Source: Bacillus sp. ISL-7 (GTDB taxonomy: Bacteria > Bacillota > Bacilli > Bacillales_B > DSM-18226). From it: a stretch of DNA of 64,000 nt. The notes beneath the pieces were generated by a model. It searched no databases, was not told the origin of the DNA, and worked only from the letters and a program-made list of their open reading frames with translations. This document shows positions 42,863-51,809 of the stretch, one piece after another. The DNA is taken from the NCBI RefSeq assembly GCF_018613065.1, contig NZ_JAGGQW010000031.1, forward strand, positions 276,374-340,373, in the 5' to 3' direction. The translations under genes were made by a program, and so were the position numbers. Position 1 is the first letter of the stretch, and each line of letters begins with the position of its first letter.

Positions 42863-44326
42863 TCATTTCTCCATCCATTTATATAAAATTATTTCATGAT
42901 AAACTGGATCAAAAAGCCCGTTGGAATGAAAAGCTGCTACCTTTTTAATTTTCCCATCTATTGAAATACCTTGTGATCTAAATCCTTGAATCACTTTATC
43001 TGTAAGTAGTACGGTCCTGCCTTGGAAATATTTCGCATCATACCGGAAATATTGATAAGTTTCTATCCTTTTGTGTGTATATGGAACCTCTAAATACTGT
43101 AACACCCTCGTTTCTTCCCATGTGTAGAGTATAACAGGTTCATTCATTTTCTCAATAAATGCATTCATTTTATAAACAGCTGGAGGTTCTTTAGCTTCCG
43201 TCGCTAATAGGGTTACATTTTGATTTACCTGATGGCCAAGGACGAAAATGCTGAGTCCCACGACTAAAAAAGGGATTCTTTCTGAAAAAAGACGAATACA
43301 CAGGAAAAATATCAATAAGACCGCAAGCGGGAGCGCATGCCTTGCTTTTTCTACATTTTGAGCCAATAGTGCCCAACCAAAATAACTGCTAAACAATATA
43401 TAAAGAAGGTTCATAAATGGCCATCTTTTTTTTGTTTTTTTGAACGCCCTAATAAATATATAAATGAGAAGGAAAGTATAAATGACAGCACTAAGCACTG
43501 ATTCAGTTGCAATACCTGTCCATAGGATGTTCTTTGAGGAAAAAATGATAAATCTATCAAAAAAGCCAATATCAGCTGCCTCTACCGTTCCTCCCCAATC
43601 ATTGAAATGACCGCTGGTAAACGCTAAAGAAAGCTTAATAAAACCGATTATACTCCCCTCTGAAATGACAAGACCAATTACCCATATTGCTTGAAAGATG
43701 ACTCCAGAGATCAAGTAAAATATGATCAATTTCATTTTTAATCCATCTTTTTTTACTTTCCAATAAAACAGAAAGATTATACCGATTGCAAAGGGTAAGT
43801 ATGAAAGGCGAATTCCTAGCATAAGACTCAAAAAACCTAATGGTATTAAGATTGCTCTTGAATCTTTTTTGTTTAAAGCCAATAGAAGGCTCCATAAATA
43901 CCACCAAAATGCTGCCAGTGCCGCGCCTTCTGACATTGGCTGATTAACGATTATAACACTGTAGCTTGCTGAATAAATAAGTGCTGTAGATAAACTAGCA
44001 AATGATCTTTGTATGAATCTCCTGGACAACTTATACATGGGAAAAACAGAACTAGCATAACAAAAGACATTAAAAATCGTTAATGCTTTTGATGGGTCCA
44101 TTACAAACAGATGAATGAATTTCCCTCCTAAAATAAAAAAGGGATATCCAGGGAAGTGCGGCTGCATAGCCATTAAATCATAGCGCTTCACGGCCAGTGC
44201 AAAATCTACCTGATCCCATGAGGAGGTATATGGATTAATAAAATACAGTTGGGATATAAAAACAATAATTATAGCTGCAACACTTATCACTAATAAAAAG
44301 GGCCCTTTTAAACCACTTTTGAACAA
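42863..44326 (-). CDS. Multi-span GT-C-like membrane glycosyltransferase
   Basis: A 487-residue protein with about eleven hydrophobic segments. The first extracytoplasmic loop (SSWDQVDFALAVKRYDLMAMQPHFPGYP) carries the acidic residue and His expected of GT-C (GT39-like) enzymes. These use lipid-linked sugars at the outer face of the membrane. Start is a TTG at 44326 with AGGTGGTGG seven bases upstream; the frame opens at 44362 but that stretch overlaps the terminator of the iron operon. No close family recognised. Confidence 0.75.
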   Translation of the reverse strand: MFKSGLKGPFLLVISVAAIIIVFISQLYFINPYTSSWDQVDFALAVKRYDLMAMQPHFPGYPFFILGGKFIHLFVMDPSKALTIFNVFCYASSVFPMYKLSRRFIQRSFASLSTALIYSASYSVIIVNQPMSEGAALAAFWWYLWSLLLALNKKDSRAILIPLGFLSLMLGIRLSYLPFAIGIIFLFYWKVKKDGLKMKLIIFYLISGVIFQAIWVIGLVISEGSIIGFIKLSLAFTSGHFNDWGGTVEAADIGFFDRFIIFSSKNILWTGIATESVLSAVIYTFLLIYIFIRAFKKTKKRWPFMNLLYILFSSYFGWALLAQNVEKARHALPLAVLLIFFLCIRLFSERIPFLVVGLSIFVLGHQVNQNVTLLATEAKEPPAVYKMNAFIEKMNEPVILYTWEETRVLQYLEVPYTHKRIETYQYFRYDAKYFQGRTVLLTDKVIQGFRSQGISIDGKIKKVAAFHSNGLFDPVYHEIILYKWMEK

Positions 44327-44352
44327 TAAATATCCACCACCTAATCTAGAGA

Positions 44353-44382
44353 AAAAGTACAAGGCATCGGCCTTGTACTTTT
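44353..44382 (-). terminator. Terminator of the FTR1 iron operon
   Basis: Thirteen-bp perfect stem AAAAGTACAAGGC / GCCTTGTACTTTT with loop ATCG and a T-rich tail. It lies 13 bp past the permease stop. Confidence 0.88.
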
Positions 44383-44395
44383 TATGTTCAAAAAT

Positions 44396-45319
44396 TCATT
44401 TCACTTGTGTCTCAAGAATTTTAGTTGTCTTTGCATTCGTTTTATTTGTTTGCTTGCTTCCTGCAGGTTTGGAAGAGGTAAGCAATAAAATTGCGACAAA
44501 GTATCCGATATAAGCCAATATTTCTTCAATAGAAGGCATAGAAGAATAGCCAAACAGAGCTTTTAGAAATATTCCAATATCCCCGGATAATATCGGAGCC
44601 GAACCAGTATCACGAAGGTAATGTGTGTAATCAATCGGATGCTCTGGCAGGAACCATGTAAGATCATACACATGTGGAAGTACACTGCCAATGATATTAA
44701 GGTCCTGCATCATGGAAATCGCTTGTACTAGTAGTCCAGCAGATATAAGAATAATAAAAGCACCGGTTAACTTGAAGAAAGTGCTCAAAGGAATCCTCAT
44801 CGTTCCTTTAAAGAACAAATAAGAGACAATAATTGCTATCACCACACCAGTAATCGCGCCCCATCCCTGCATGGCTGCGCCGATGTTTCCACCTGTAATT
44901 GCAGCAAAAAAGAATACGGTTTCTACTCCTTCACGAAGGACGACTAGAAAAGAATGGATTACCATTCCAACAACGTTACCTGTGGAGATGAATTTATTCA
45001 TTTTCCCTTCCATATTTCCTTTTAAATCACGGCTGTGGCTTGCCATCCAGAAAACCATTTGGGTTAATAATACGGTCGAAACGAGCATAATTCCTATTTT
45101 CAAATACATTTCGCTTCCCATTGCAGCGAATCCTGTAAAAACAATTTGGAATAGGAGGGCAACCCCAACACTTGCTAGTATGGCAAGACCTGCTCCTAAC
45201 CAAACATATTTATTGTACTGCTTATGGTCCACTCTTTTTAGATAGGTAGTTATTATACCAACAATCAATAACGCTTCTAACACTTCACGGAATGTGATTA
45301 ATAGAGCTTGAATTTCCAC
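44396..45319 (-). CDS. efeU: FTR1/EfeU-type high-affinity iron permease
   Basis: A 307-residue protein with seven hydrophobic segments and two RExxE motifs, FREVLEALLI in the first and LREGVETVFFF in the fourth segment, the hallmark of FTR1/EfeU ferric iron permeases. The GTG at 45319 has GGGAGGGA seven bases upstream. It follows the membrane-anchored helical protein by 37 bp and shares its Fur-box promoter. Classical partners EfeO (cupredoxin/M75) and EfeB (peroxidase) are not adjacent, so the preceding gene may replace them. Confidence 0.92.
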   Translation of the reverse strand: MEIQALLITFREVLEALLIVGIITTYLKRVDHKQYNKYVWLGAGLAILASVGVALLFQIVFTGFAAMGSEMYLKIGIMLVSTVLLTQMVFWMASHSRDLKGNMEGKMNKFISTGNVVGMVIHSFLVVLREGVETVFFFAAITGGNIGAAMQGWGAITGVVIAIIVSYLFFKGTMRIPLSTFFKLTGAFIILISAGLLVQAISMMQDLNIIGSVLPHVYDLTWFLPEHPIDYTHYLRDTGSAPILSGDIGIFLKALFGYSSMPSIEEILAYIGYFVAILLLTSSKPAGSKQTNKTNAKTTKILETQVK

Positions 45320-45356
45320 AGCCGAGTCCCTCCCCAATGGTGATGTTTCCTAATTT

Positions 45357-46109
45357 CTATTTTCTTCTTCTGCGGATAACAACTATGATTACCGCTATTA
45401 TTATACCTGCGATTAATACAAGCGGTACCCAGTTTCGGATATTCGAAATATCCGTCCAGTCTTTTTTTACAGTCCCAGATTCTGTAGCACTTTCAGAAAA
45501 ATGCCCGACTTCAAGACTTTTTATGTTGAATTCAGTTTTTAATGAGTTTAAAATCTCGTCTTTATTTTCCTTAAATGCGTCTAAATTCGCTTCTTTTTTC
45601 CCGACACCAAACAATCCAGGATTCCCTAATGCTTCAAGGGCCTGATCAAAATCGGTTCTGATTTTCTTATCATTCTCAGGTTTTTCAGTTTCCACTTTAG
45701 GAGACAACGCATCGTATGTAGCAAAGGCTTTAGCTAGGAGTCTTTTCGTTGTGTCATATTCAGCAAAGTCCTTTTCAATACTCTCTAAACGCCTCGCAAT
45801 ATTTAAAACCAGTAGTTTTTCCATATTGTTAATGGTGGCTTCCTTGTCCTTATCTTTAAGGTTACTCAGAATTAGCTTAGCAGGCTCTTGGCCCATATGC
45901 ATATCAATCTCTTCTTTAACAGTTTCAAAGTTTTTTTTGGCAGAATTGTAATTGGGAGGATTCTCATCAAGCTTCACTACCATTTCTTTGTACACCTCAG
46001 CTACCTTCTCCTCATTCGGATCACCATAGGAATAGGCAAAAGCACTACTTAAAGGAATGCTGTAAAAAATTAATGCGAAAGTAAAAAATAATCCAAAAAA
46101 TTTCTTCAT
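45357..46109 (-). CDS. Membrane-anchored helical protein preceding the FTR1 permease
   Basis: A 250-residue protein: signal peptide (MKKFFGLFFTFALIFYSI...SAFA), an acidic all-helical ectodomain of about 190 residues (for example NYNSAKKNFETVKEEIDMHMGQEP), one C-terminal membrane span (WVPLVLIAGIIIAVIIVVI) and RRRRK at the end. The ATG at 46109 follows GGAGGG by nine bases. Similar helical ectodomains are fused to FTR1 in some bacteria, so delivery of iron to the permease is likely. A perfect Fur box lies just upstream. Confidence 0.8.
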   Translation of the reverse strand: MKKFFGLFFTFALIFYSIPLSSAFAYSYGDPNEEKVAEVYKEMVVKLDENPPNYNSAKKNFETVKEEIDMHMGQEPAKLILSNLKDKDKEATINNMEKLLVLNIARRLESIEKDFAEYDTTKRLLAKAFATYDALSPKVETEKPENDKKIRTDFDQALEALGNPGLFGVGKKEANLDAFKENKDEILNSLKTEFNIKSLEVGHFSESATESGTVKKDWTDISNIRNWVPLVLIAGIIIAVIIVVIRRRRK

Positions 46110-46135
46110 TAAGAATTTCCCTCCTACATGAATAA

Positions 46136-46150
46136 TGATAATGATTATCA
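46136..46150. promoter_or_regulatory. Fur box of the FTR1 operon
   Basis: TGATAATGATTATCA matches the 7-1-7 Fur consensus at all 14 specified positions, 27 bp before the start of the membrane-anchored protein. Confidence 0.92.
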
Positions 46151-46202
46151 TCCTCGCTGTCAATGCAAGGATTTAGAATGTCACATATTTATCATATTTA
46201 TC

Positions 46203-46982
46203 TTACTTATTAATCTCCCTTGCTTTCAAAAGGTGTAATTCCCTGTCTCTTGCACCAGATGTTGTCCTATTATGGATCACCTTTTTCACTGGCCTTCTCA
46301 TTTCTTTTAAAATGGCGGGTAAGACCGATGTCATATAACTACGAAACTTGATAAATGATTCCCCTGCTTTACGGACCTGATATCGAATTGGGACTTCTTT
46401 CATCCGAAAGCCTTTTCTAATGAGATTCAGCGTAACAACTTGTGCATAATTGTAATCATGAACAATTTCAGCTTCTTCCATAGCTTGTCTAGAAAAAGCT
46501 CTCATCCCAGACTGTCCATCATAAATCCATTTTCTTAGTATAAGCGCTTGTAGAAATGTAAAACAATAATTCCCGATTCTCCTGTTCCACCGCATTCCTT
46601 CAATAGTTCCAAGGAAACGGGAACCCATTACATAATCAGCTGTTCCCATTAAGATGGGTTTGACAATATCAGGAATCTGATCAGCAGGGTATTCATTATC
46701 AGCATCAATCATGACACCAATATCTGCTCCATTTAAAACACAAAGCTCCAGCCCTTTACGAACAGCAGCACCTAATCCAAGGTTTTTAGCAAAGGTATGG
46801 ACATAATCTGCCCCTGCTTTCCAGGACTGCTCAACCGTTCGATCATTAGAGCCATCATTTATCACTAAAACCTCTACCTTCACCTTTGGATCGAAATCTC
46901 TTGGTATTTTTTGAATGACTTGGGCAATCGACTCTTCCTCATTGAAAGCTGGAAGAAAGACAATTACTTTTTGCTGCTCCAT
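46203..46982 (-). CDS. Family 2 glycosyltransferase (DPM1-like)
   Basis: A 259-residue cytoplasmic GT-A enzyme with FLPAFNEEESIAQVI, VINDGSNDRT, the metal-binding DADNEYP and the acceptor region YDGQSGMRAFSRQA. No membrane anchor is present, as in dolichyl-phosphate mannosyltransferase-like enzymes that transfer a sugar to a polyprenyl phosphate. That would provide a donor for the GT-C-like protein encoded at 42,863. It follows the phosphatase-like gene by 3 bp in the epimerase operon. Confidence 0.88.
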   Translation of the reverse strand: MEQQKVIVFLPAFNEEESIAQVIQKIPRDFDPKVKVEVLVINDGSNDRTVEQSWKAGADYVHTFAKNLGLGAAVRKGLELCVLNGADIGVMIDADNEYPADQIPDIVKPILMGTADYVMGSRFLGTIEGMRWNRRIGNYCFTFLQALILRKWIYDGQSGMRAFSRQAMEEAEIVHDYNYAQVVTLNLIRKGFRMKEVPIRYQVRKAGESFIKFRSYMTSVLPAILKEMRRPVKKVIHNRTTSGARDRELHLLKAREINK

Positions 46983-46985
46983 TGA

Positions 46986-48434
46986 TTAAACATCCTTCCT
47001 TACTGCCTCTATTAATACTGGTCCACGGCTGTGACTAGGATATGGTGCCCCCAACAAATAGGAAATCGTTGAAGCGAGGGAAACCAAACTATGCTTTTCC
47101 TCCACACTTTTTCCTGTTTCAATAGACGGACCATACATAAAGAACGGTACGAATCTTTCACCTTCATCGAGGTGGCCATGTCCTCCAATCCCATCAGCTT
47201 GACCATGGTCAGCACAAACAATAAACGTATAATTTTCAAGCTTACCTTTATCTTTTAACCACTCAAAATATTCTTTAACTAAGGCGTCAGCCTCTTCGAT
47301 TTTTTGAATATATTCGTTATATAATACTCCTCGGCTATGTCCAGTTTGGTCAGTACTTATTAATTGCACAATTTGCAAATCGGGATCCTGTTCTTCCATG
47401 ATATTTTTCGCCCGATCAATAATTTTACGATCGACAACATTATTGTGCATTACGGCTGTGAATGTCTCTACATCCTTTCCAAAGGAATCAACGAGATGGG
47501 CTACCGCTAATAATGAACCCTTTTTCCCTACTTTTCTTAATGTGTCAAATACGCTCTCTACTTTAATACCCTGCTTCCAAACCATATTCGACTTGATTCC
47601 ATGTTCAAATGGGTAAGTCCCTGAAAACATCGATGAAAAACAAACGACAGTTCTTGCTGGATATACGGTTTCCATTCTAGTATAGTCTGTTCCATTTTTT
47701 CTCAAATAGTCGAGAAAGGGAGTGTTCGCTTCTTCAAAACGCTCTTTCCTCATTCCGTCAATGACCATAACAATAACTTTCTTATTAATGGCATCTGTCC
47801 GCTCCTCCACATTAGAAGTAAAGGTAGGGATAATCTTCGGCTTCCAATCGAACAGATTTTTATGAAGAATCCAAGAAAACAATAGAATTCCTAAATAGAA
47901 GAATACGATGACTCCAATTTCACTTCCCGACCAGGTTTGCTTCTCAATAGTCAAATTCCAAAGTGATAATAACAAAAGAAACTTTGGCAGTTGTTCTTGG
48001 GCATTCCCACTTGTTGAATCACTATTTTTTAAAACGAGTTTCCAGAACCGGGTAAAATTCAGCCATGAGGTACCGATGCGCAAATGATAATAAAATGTGC
48101 CCCAAAAAAAGACTGTAAAGAAGAAATATAAACCAATGCCAGTAAAAAGCAAACTAAGATTTACATGATCCCAAATGATAAGAAAGGCCGTAAATGGGAT
48201 CCATAAATAGTTTCTAAGAAATAATGGATAATCGTACAGGTAGTAAATAATTAATAGAGGTAAGATGGCTAATAACCCTAAGAATAGATCTAAACTGTAA
48301 GAAGGGGATCCCAACTTAGACAGGGAATAAATCAACATGGTACCGATTGTAAATATTGGAGTAAACGGCTTCCCTTCATTCAGAAGGTTCCAACACCTTG
48401 CCGCCACTTTTTCAAAAGAAGATGCTTTTTTCAT
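46986..48434 (-). CDS. Membrane alkaline phosphatase-superfamily protein
   Basis: A 482-residue protein with five to six membrane segments (residues about 25-205) followed by an alkaline phosphatase-fold domain with a complete metal site: VIDGMR, Thr nucleophile in YPARTVVCFSSMFSG, TDQTGHSRG, CADHGQ and GHGHLDEG. The closest pattern is the nucleotide pyrophosphatase/phosphodiesterase group. The catalytic part is likely extracytoplasmic if the number of spans is odd; this I cannot settle. It overlaps the flippase-like gene by 4 bp. It may transfer or remove a phospho-substituent on a glycolipid. Confidence 0.82.
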   Translation of the reverse strand: MKKASSFEKVAARCWNLLNEGKPFTPIFTIGTMLIYSLSKLGSPSYSLDLFLGLLAILPLLIIYYLYDYPLFLRNYLWIPFTAFLIIWDHVNLSLLFTGIGLYFFFTVFFWGTFYYHLRIGTSWLNFTRFWKLVLKNSDSTSGNAQEQLPKFLLLLSLWNLTIEKQTWSGSEIGVIVFFYLGILLFSWILHKNLFDWKPKIIPTFTSNVEERTDAINKKVIVMVIDGMRKERFEEANTPFLDYLRKNGTDYTRMETVYPARTVVCFSSMFSGTYPFEHGIKSNMVWKQGIKVESVFDTLRKVGKKGSLLAVAHLVDSFGKDVETFTAVMHNNVVDRKIIDRAKNIMEEQDPDLQIVQLISTDQTGHSRGVLYNEYIQKIEEADALVKEYFEWLKDKGKLENYTFIVCADHGQADGIGGHGHLDEGERFVPFFMYGPSIETGKSVEEKHSLVSLASTISYLLGAPYPSHSRGPVLIEAVRKDV

Positions 48435-49381
48435 TTTTGTCTTCCTCTCATTCTTAGAAACACTTTTATTTGTTTAAAATTTGATGCAGGTGAATGAATC
48501 ACTAGCAAGAAACCAACGAAATAGGAGAAAATAAACTTATAACTATGGCTAATAAGAGCAACCATATATCCATCCTTTGTCGGAAACCCAAAACTTGTTA
48601 AAGCCGCAGTCATGACTGATTCGTATGTAGATATTCCCCCAGGTGTAATTTGAAATACCTGCCCACCGACAGTAATAGAATTGACCCAAATTGACTTATA
48701 AATAGAAAGACCATCACCTAACGAAGCTGTTACTCCCCACAAAACAGCGCATTCCATTGCCCAGCTTAATCCAATCAAGAAAAAAATATAAACAAAATTC
48801 CAGCCCTTAAAGCTTGTTCTTAATAATGAGATATGCTTTTCCACAAAGAGTGGACAGTATTTAAAGATTATAAATCCTCCTATTAGAATGCTTAAACCTA
48901 AAATAAGCAATACTCCTAATGACAAGTGGAAGATAAACGCTTTGGAAAAAGCAACAAGTCCTATTATGGAAAATAACATTAGGAACAACATATCAAGCGA
49001 TCTGAGCACAACTACAGAATGTGCTGAAATATCAGGACTTATGTTTTTTTCTTTCCAGGACAACACCCCGACCCTTACCGCATCCCCAACCTTTATTGGA
49101 GTGATATGATTTACGAAAAGACTTAAGAGAATGCCTTGTAAGCAGCTTATAAACTTGGCTTTCTTTCCTAGATATAATCTCCACGCCTCTGCTCTGAGGA
49201 TAAATGAGGATAGGTAACCCACGGTAACAACTATGATAATCAAAGGATTCCCCAAGAAAAATTTTTTGGACCCATTTAAAAAGTTTTCAGCATGAAAATA
49301 TCGCAAGGACAACAGGATAAAAATTCCTGCCAAAATGAATCCCATCACTTTAACCAAACGTTTAACTGATTTCCGAAACAT
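48431..49381 (-). CDS. YbhN/UPF0104-type membrane protein (LPG synthase TM-like)
   Basis: A 316-residue protein with about eight membrane segments. Conserved points of the lysylphosphatidylglycerol synthase TM (AglD/YbhN) family are ITPIKVGDAVRVG and PGGISTYESVM. Members flip or handle lipid-linked sugars and phospholipids. The start overlaps the epimerase gene by 20 bp and the stop overlaps the next gene by 4 bp, so all four genes epimerase-YbhN-phosphatase-GT2 form one operon. Confidence 0.85.
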   Translation of the reverse strand: MFRKSVKRLVKVMGFILAGIFILLSLRYFHAENFLNGSKKFFLGNPLIIIVVTVGYLSSFILRAEAWRLYLGKKAKFISCLQGILLSLFVNHITPIKVGDAVRVGVLSWKEKNISPDISAHSVVVLRSLDMLFLMLFSIIGLVAFSKAFIFHLSLGVLLILGLSILIGGFIIFKYCPLFVEKHISLLRTSFKGWNFVYIFFLIGLSWAMECAVLWGVTASLGDGLSIYKSIWVNSITVGGQVFQITPGGISTYESVMTAALTSFGFPTKDGYMVALISHSYKFIFSYFVGFLLVIHSPASNFKQIKVFLRMRGRQK

Positions 49382-50318
49382 GCTTTTTGGCCCATTCTAT
49401 CGTTTTAGCAAGTCCCTCTGAAAAAGATATAGATGGGGAAAATCCTAGCTGTTGATGTGCCTTCGAAATATCCGCCCATGTGGAATTGACATCCCCTTGG
49501 CGAAAACCACCTTGTTTTACAGTTATATCAGGAAAATGTTGTTTTAAATACTCAACTAATTCCTCAATAAAAATCGGTTTACCAGACCCTATATTATAGG
49601 TACCGACCCTTTCAGTTTGGTTAAAAGCACTAATGATCCCTGTTATACAATCATCTATATATGTATAGTCCCTAGCCGTTCTATTTCCAAACAATGTAAT
49701 TTCCTGTTTATTCAGCAAATTTTTAATAAACCCTGTAATGGCCATATCTGGCCTACCCCAGGGTCCATAAACGGTAAAAAAGCGAAGGATAGAAATTTTA
49801 TAGTCAAATAATGAAGAATAAGCATGGCAAAAGGATTCAGCCCCAAATTTAGCTGCTGCATAAGGAGATACCACCTTTCCCATCGCCATCTCTTCTTGAA
49901 GCGGAACGTTCTTTTGTTCTCCGTAAACCGATGAGGAAGAAGCAAAAATAAAATGTTTTACGTTTGATTGACCCGCAAATCGCAGTGCATTAATGGTGGC
50001 TTTAATATCGTAGTCAACATACTCATTCGGGGCCGCTATTGAATGTGATACTCCAGGAATGGCCGCTAGGTGTATTACCATTTCTGGCTTGTAGGAACGA
50101 AAGATTTCCTTTACTTCCGCTTCGTCATTTAGAAGACTTTTTTGAAAGAAAGCGAACTCTCCTGCTCCACGTGCAAATTCTAGCTGTCGTTTTTTCCTAG
50201 CAACAGAATAGTAAGGATGCAGTTCATCGATGATTAAAACCTCATGGCCTTCCGTTAACAATTTCCTTGTAAGATGGGAGCCAATAAATCCTGCTCCGCC
50301 AGTAACAATTACTTTCAA
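49362..50318 (-). CDS. NAD-dependent nucleotide-sugar epimerase
   Basis: A 318-residue extended SDR: GGAGFIGSHL, the catalytic Ser of FASSSSVYG, YAAAK (Tyr and Lys), and substrate-side RFFTVYGPWGRPDMAI. The last stretch (TVYGPWGRPDMA) is typical of UDP-glucuronate 4-epimerases, although UDP-glucose 4-epimerase remains possible. TTG start at 50318 behind AGAGGTG. First gene of the envelope-glycan operon. Confidence 0.88.
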   Translation of the reverse strand: MKVIVTGGAGFIGSHLTRKLLTEGHEVLIIDELHPYYSVARKKRQLEFARGAGEFAFFQKSLLNDEAEVKEIFRSYKPEMVIHLAAIPGVSHSIAAPNEYVDYDIKATINALRFAGQSNVKHFIFASSSSVYGEQKNVPLQEEMAMGKVVSPYAAAKFGAESFCHAYSSLFDYKISILRFFTVYGPWGRPDMAITGFIKNLLNKQEITLFGNRTARDYTYIDDCITGIISAFNQTERVGTYNIGSGKPIFIEELVEYLKQHFPDITVKQGGFRQGDVNSTWADISKAHQQLGFSPSISFSEGLAKTIEWAKKHVSEIS

Positions 50319-50390
50319 TGTATAACACCTCTATACCTAGTTGGTCATCACGACTTATTATGTACATTATTCTCTCATATCAGAGAAAAA

Positions 50391-50426
50391 AGGAAAAACC
50401 TTGCGTAAGTTAACAAGGTTTTTCCT
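50391..50426 (-). terminator. Terminator of the Fur-controlled lipoprotein gene
   Basis: Thirteen-bp perfect stem AGGAAAAACCTTG / CAAGGTTTTTCCT with a ten-base loop; it lies directly after the stop at 50432. Confidence 0.85.
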
Positions 50427-50431
50427 CTGCA

Positions 50432-51613
50432 TTATTTCGCTTTTTCTACGATAGTATTCAGAGTGGAAATTAACTCGTTCAATTGTGCTTCACCAGCAGC
50501 TTTATCTTTGGCTTTTGCTGTTTCAACATATTTCTGTGCTTTTTCAGTTAATGTCTTATAACCATCTTCTCCAAGAAGGGGCTTGATATCTTCGCCGATG
50601 ATATCGATGAATAACGCACCCTCTAAACCAGTGATAACAGCTTTATCTTCACCTAATAATTCTTTACTCTCACCATACTCAGAAATGGCAATTTTTGCAA
50701 AACCACGAACAAAAGCTTTATTAACAGCAGCTGGATCAACTGCTTTTACATCAGATTCAAGATTGAATTGTTTTTCAATTAATGCAGTTTCATCAGCTGC
50801 ATGTTTGTTCAAATAGCTATATAAAGATTGGAAGAATGCCCAGCCTTCTGCCTGTTCTACTTTGGCTAAAGCAGCATCTTTCCCCGCTTCAGCTGCAGCC
50901 TTTGTTGCATATCCATTTGGAAGTGCACCCGTTGCAAGATAGAAGGTCTTCATTAACGTTTTGTCAACCACTTGCTTACCTAAGTTAAAGCTTAGTTGAT
51001 CATTGTTTTTAATTGCTGTTTCTATTTCGCTAAATCCACCATCAATTACACTGACAAGGTTTGTTCCATAGGCAGCATCACGCTTTTCTACAGTTGATTT
51101 TAGAATGGCATAATATCCTTTTGCTTCTTCTAATTCTGCATTGACTTCTTCAGTTTTACCCCATTTTTCAGTTACTTCTGTAAAATCGTGTTTAATAGAT
51201 GTATAAAATACCTTTTGCATTAATTTATCAAAGATTTGTTTAACGACTACTTTGTCCATTGAACCGTCTTTACCTGCTGATAGAGCTGCAGTGATTTTTT
51301 CATCAATTGTATCTTCAAATTCCGCGTCTCTCTTTTGAACTAACTCTTTTAAATTCGAATTATATAAATCTGTCACTTTGTCAAAATCAACATCTTTACC
51401 TTCTTTTGCTTTTTCAAGTTCCGTAATAGCTTCTTTAAATACATCAGCATACTCTACTTTTTCTTTTTCTTCTGCTTCTGCTTCTTTCTTCTCTGATACT
51501 TTTTCCTTGTTCTCTACCTTTGGTTTACTAGCGGTTTCTTCCGCTTTCCCACAAGCTCCAAGAACTAATGAAAGGGCTGCCATTGCTGCTAGAAGTTTAA
51601 ATTTGATTGACAT
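50432..51613 (-). CDS. Iron-regulated helical lipoprotein
   Basis: A 393-residue protein with a lipoprotein signal (lipobox LGAC, Cys21), a Glu/Lys-rich low-complexity linker (residues about 25-70), and about 310 residues of helical repeats: VFKEAITELEKAKEGKDVDFDKVTDLYN is echoed later in the chain. ATG 51613 follows GGGGGA. Two Fur boxes and a consensus sigma-A promoter precede it, so it should be strongly made under iron starvation. I do not recognise the family; a role in binding heme or iron for the FTR1 system is inferred from regulation and position. Confidence 0.82.
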   Translation of the reverse strand: MSIKFKLLAAMAALSLVLGACGKAEETASKPKVENKEKVSEKKEAEAEEKEKVEYADVFKEAITELEKAKEGKDVDFDKVTDLYNSNLKELVQKRDAEFEDTIDEKITAALSAGKDGSMDKVVVKQIFDKLMQKVFYTSIKHDFTEVTEKWGKTEEVNAELEEAKGYYAILKSTVEKRDAAYGTNLVSVIDGGFSEIETAIKNNDQLSFNLGKQVVDKTLMKTFYLATGALPNGYATKAAAEAGKDAALAKVEQAEGWAFFQSLYSYLNKHAADETALIEKQFNLESDVKAVDPAAVNKAFVRGFAKIAISEYGESKELLGEDKAVITGLEGALFIDIIGEDIKPLLGEDGYKTLTEKAQKYVETAKAKDKAAGEAQLNELISTLNTIVEKAK

Positions 51614-51648
51614 TGTGATTTTCCCCCGGTTTGTATAATTTTTATATT

Positions 51649-51663
51649 TGATAATGATTATCA
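51649..51663. promoter_or_regulatory. Fur box 1 of the lipoprotein gene
   Basis: TGATAATGATTATCA, a full match to the 7-1-7 Fur consensus, located between the promoter and the start codon. Confidence 0.92.
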
Positions 51664-51675
51664 TTCACAACTCTG

Positions 51676-51704
51676 ATTATAAAGAGAATGATTATCAGTG
51701 TCAA
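51676..51704 (-). promoter_or_regulatory. Consensus sigma-A promoter of the lipoprotein gene
   Basis: On the minus strand TTGACA (51699-51704) and TATAAT (51676-51681), spacer 17: both hexamers are perfect. A Fur box fills the spacer. Confidence 0.9.
51683..51697. promoter_or_regulatory. Fur box 2, within the promoter spacer
   Basis: AGAGAATGATTATCA matches 13 of 15 positions of the Fur box and lies between the two promoter hexamers. Confidence 0.8.
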
Positions 51705-51757
51705 CTTGTTTTATTATATTTAACTAAATAGTCACATTTTTAACCTATATATATTAA

Positions 51758-51787
51758 AAAGCCATCTTGTCTTTACAAGATAGCTTT
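51758..51787 (-). terminator. Terminator of the ribA-ribD-nucleotidase unit
   Basis: Thirteen-bp stem (51758-51770 with 51775-51787, one mismatch) with loop CTTT and a T-rich tail on the minus strand. Confidence 0.8.
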
Positions 51788-51809
51788 AACACACAATAAA
51801 ACTCGACTT

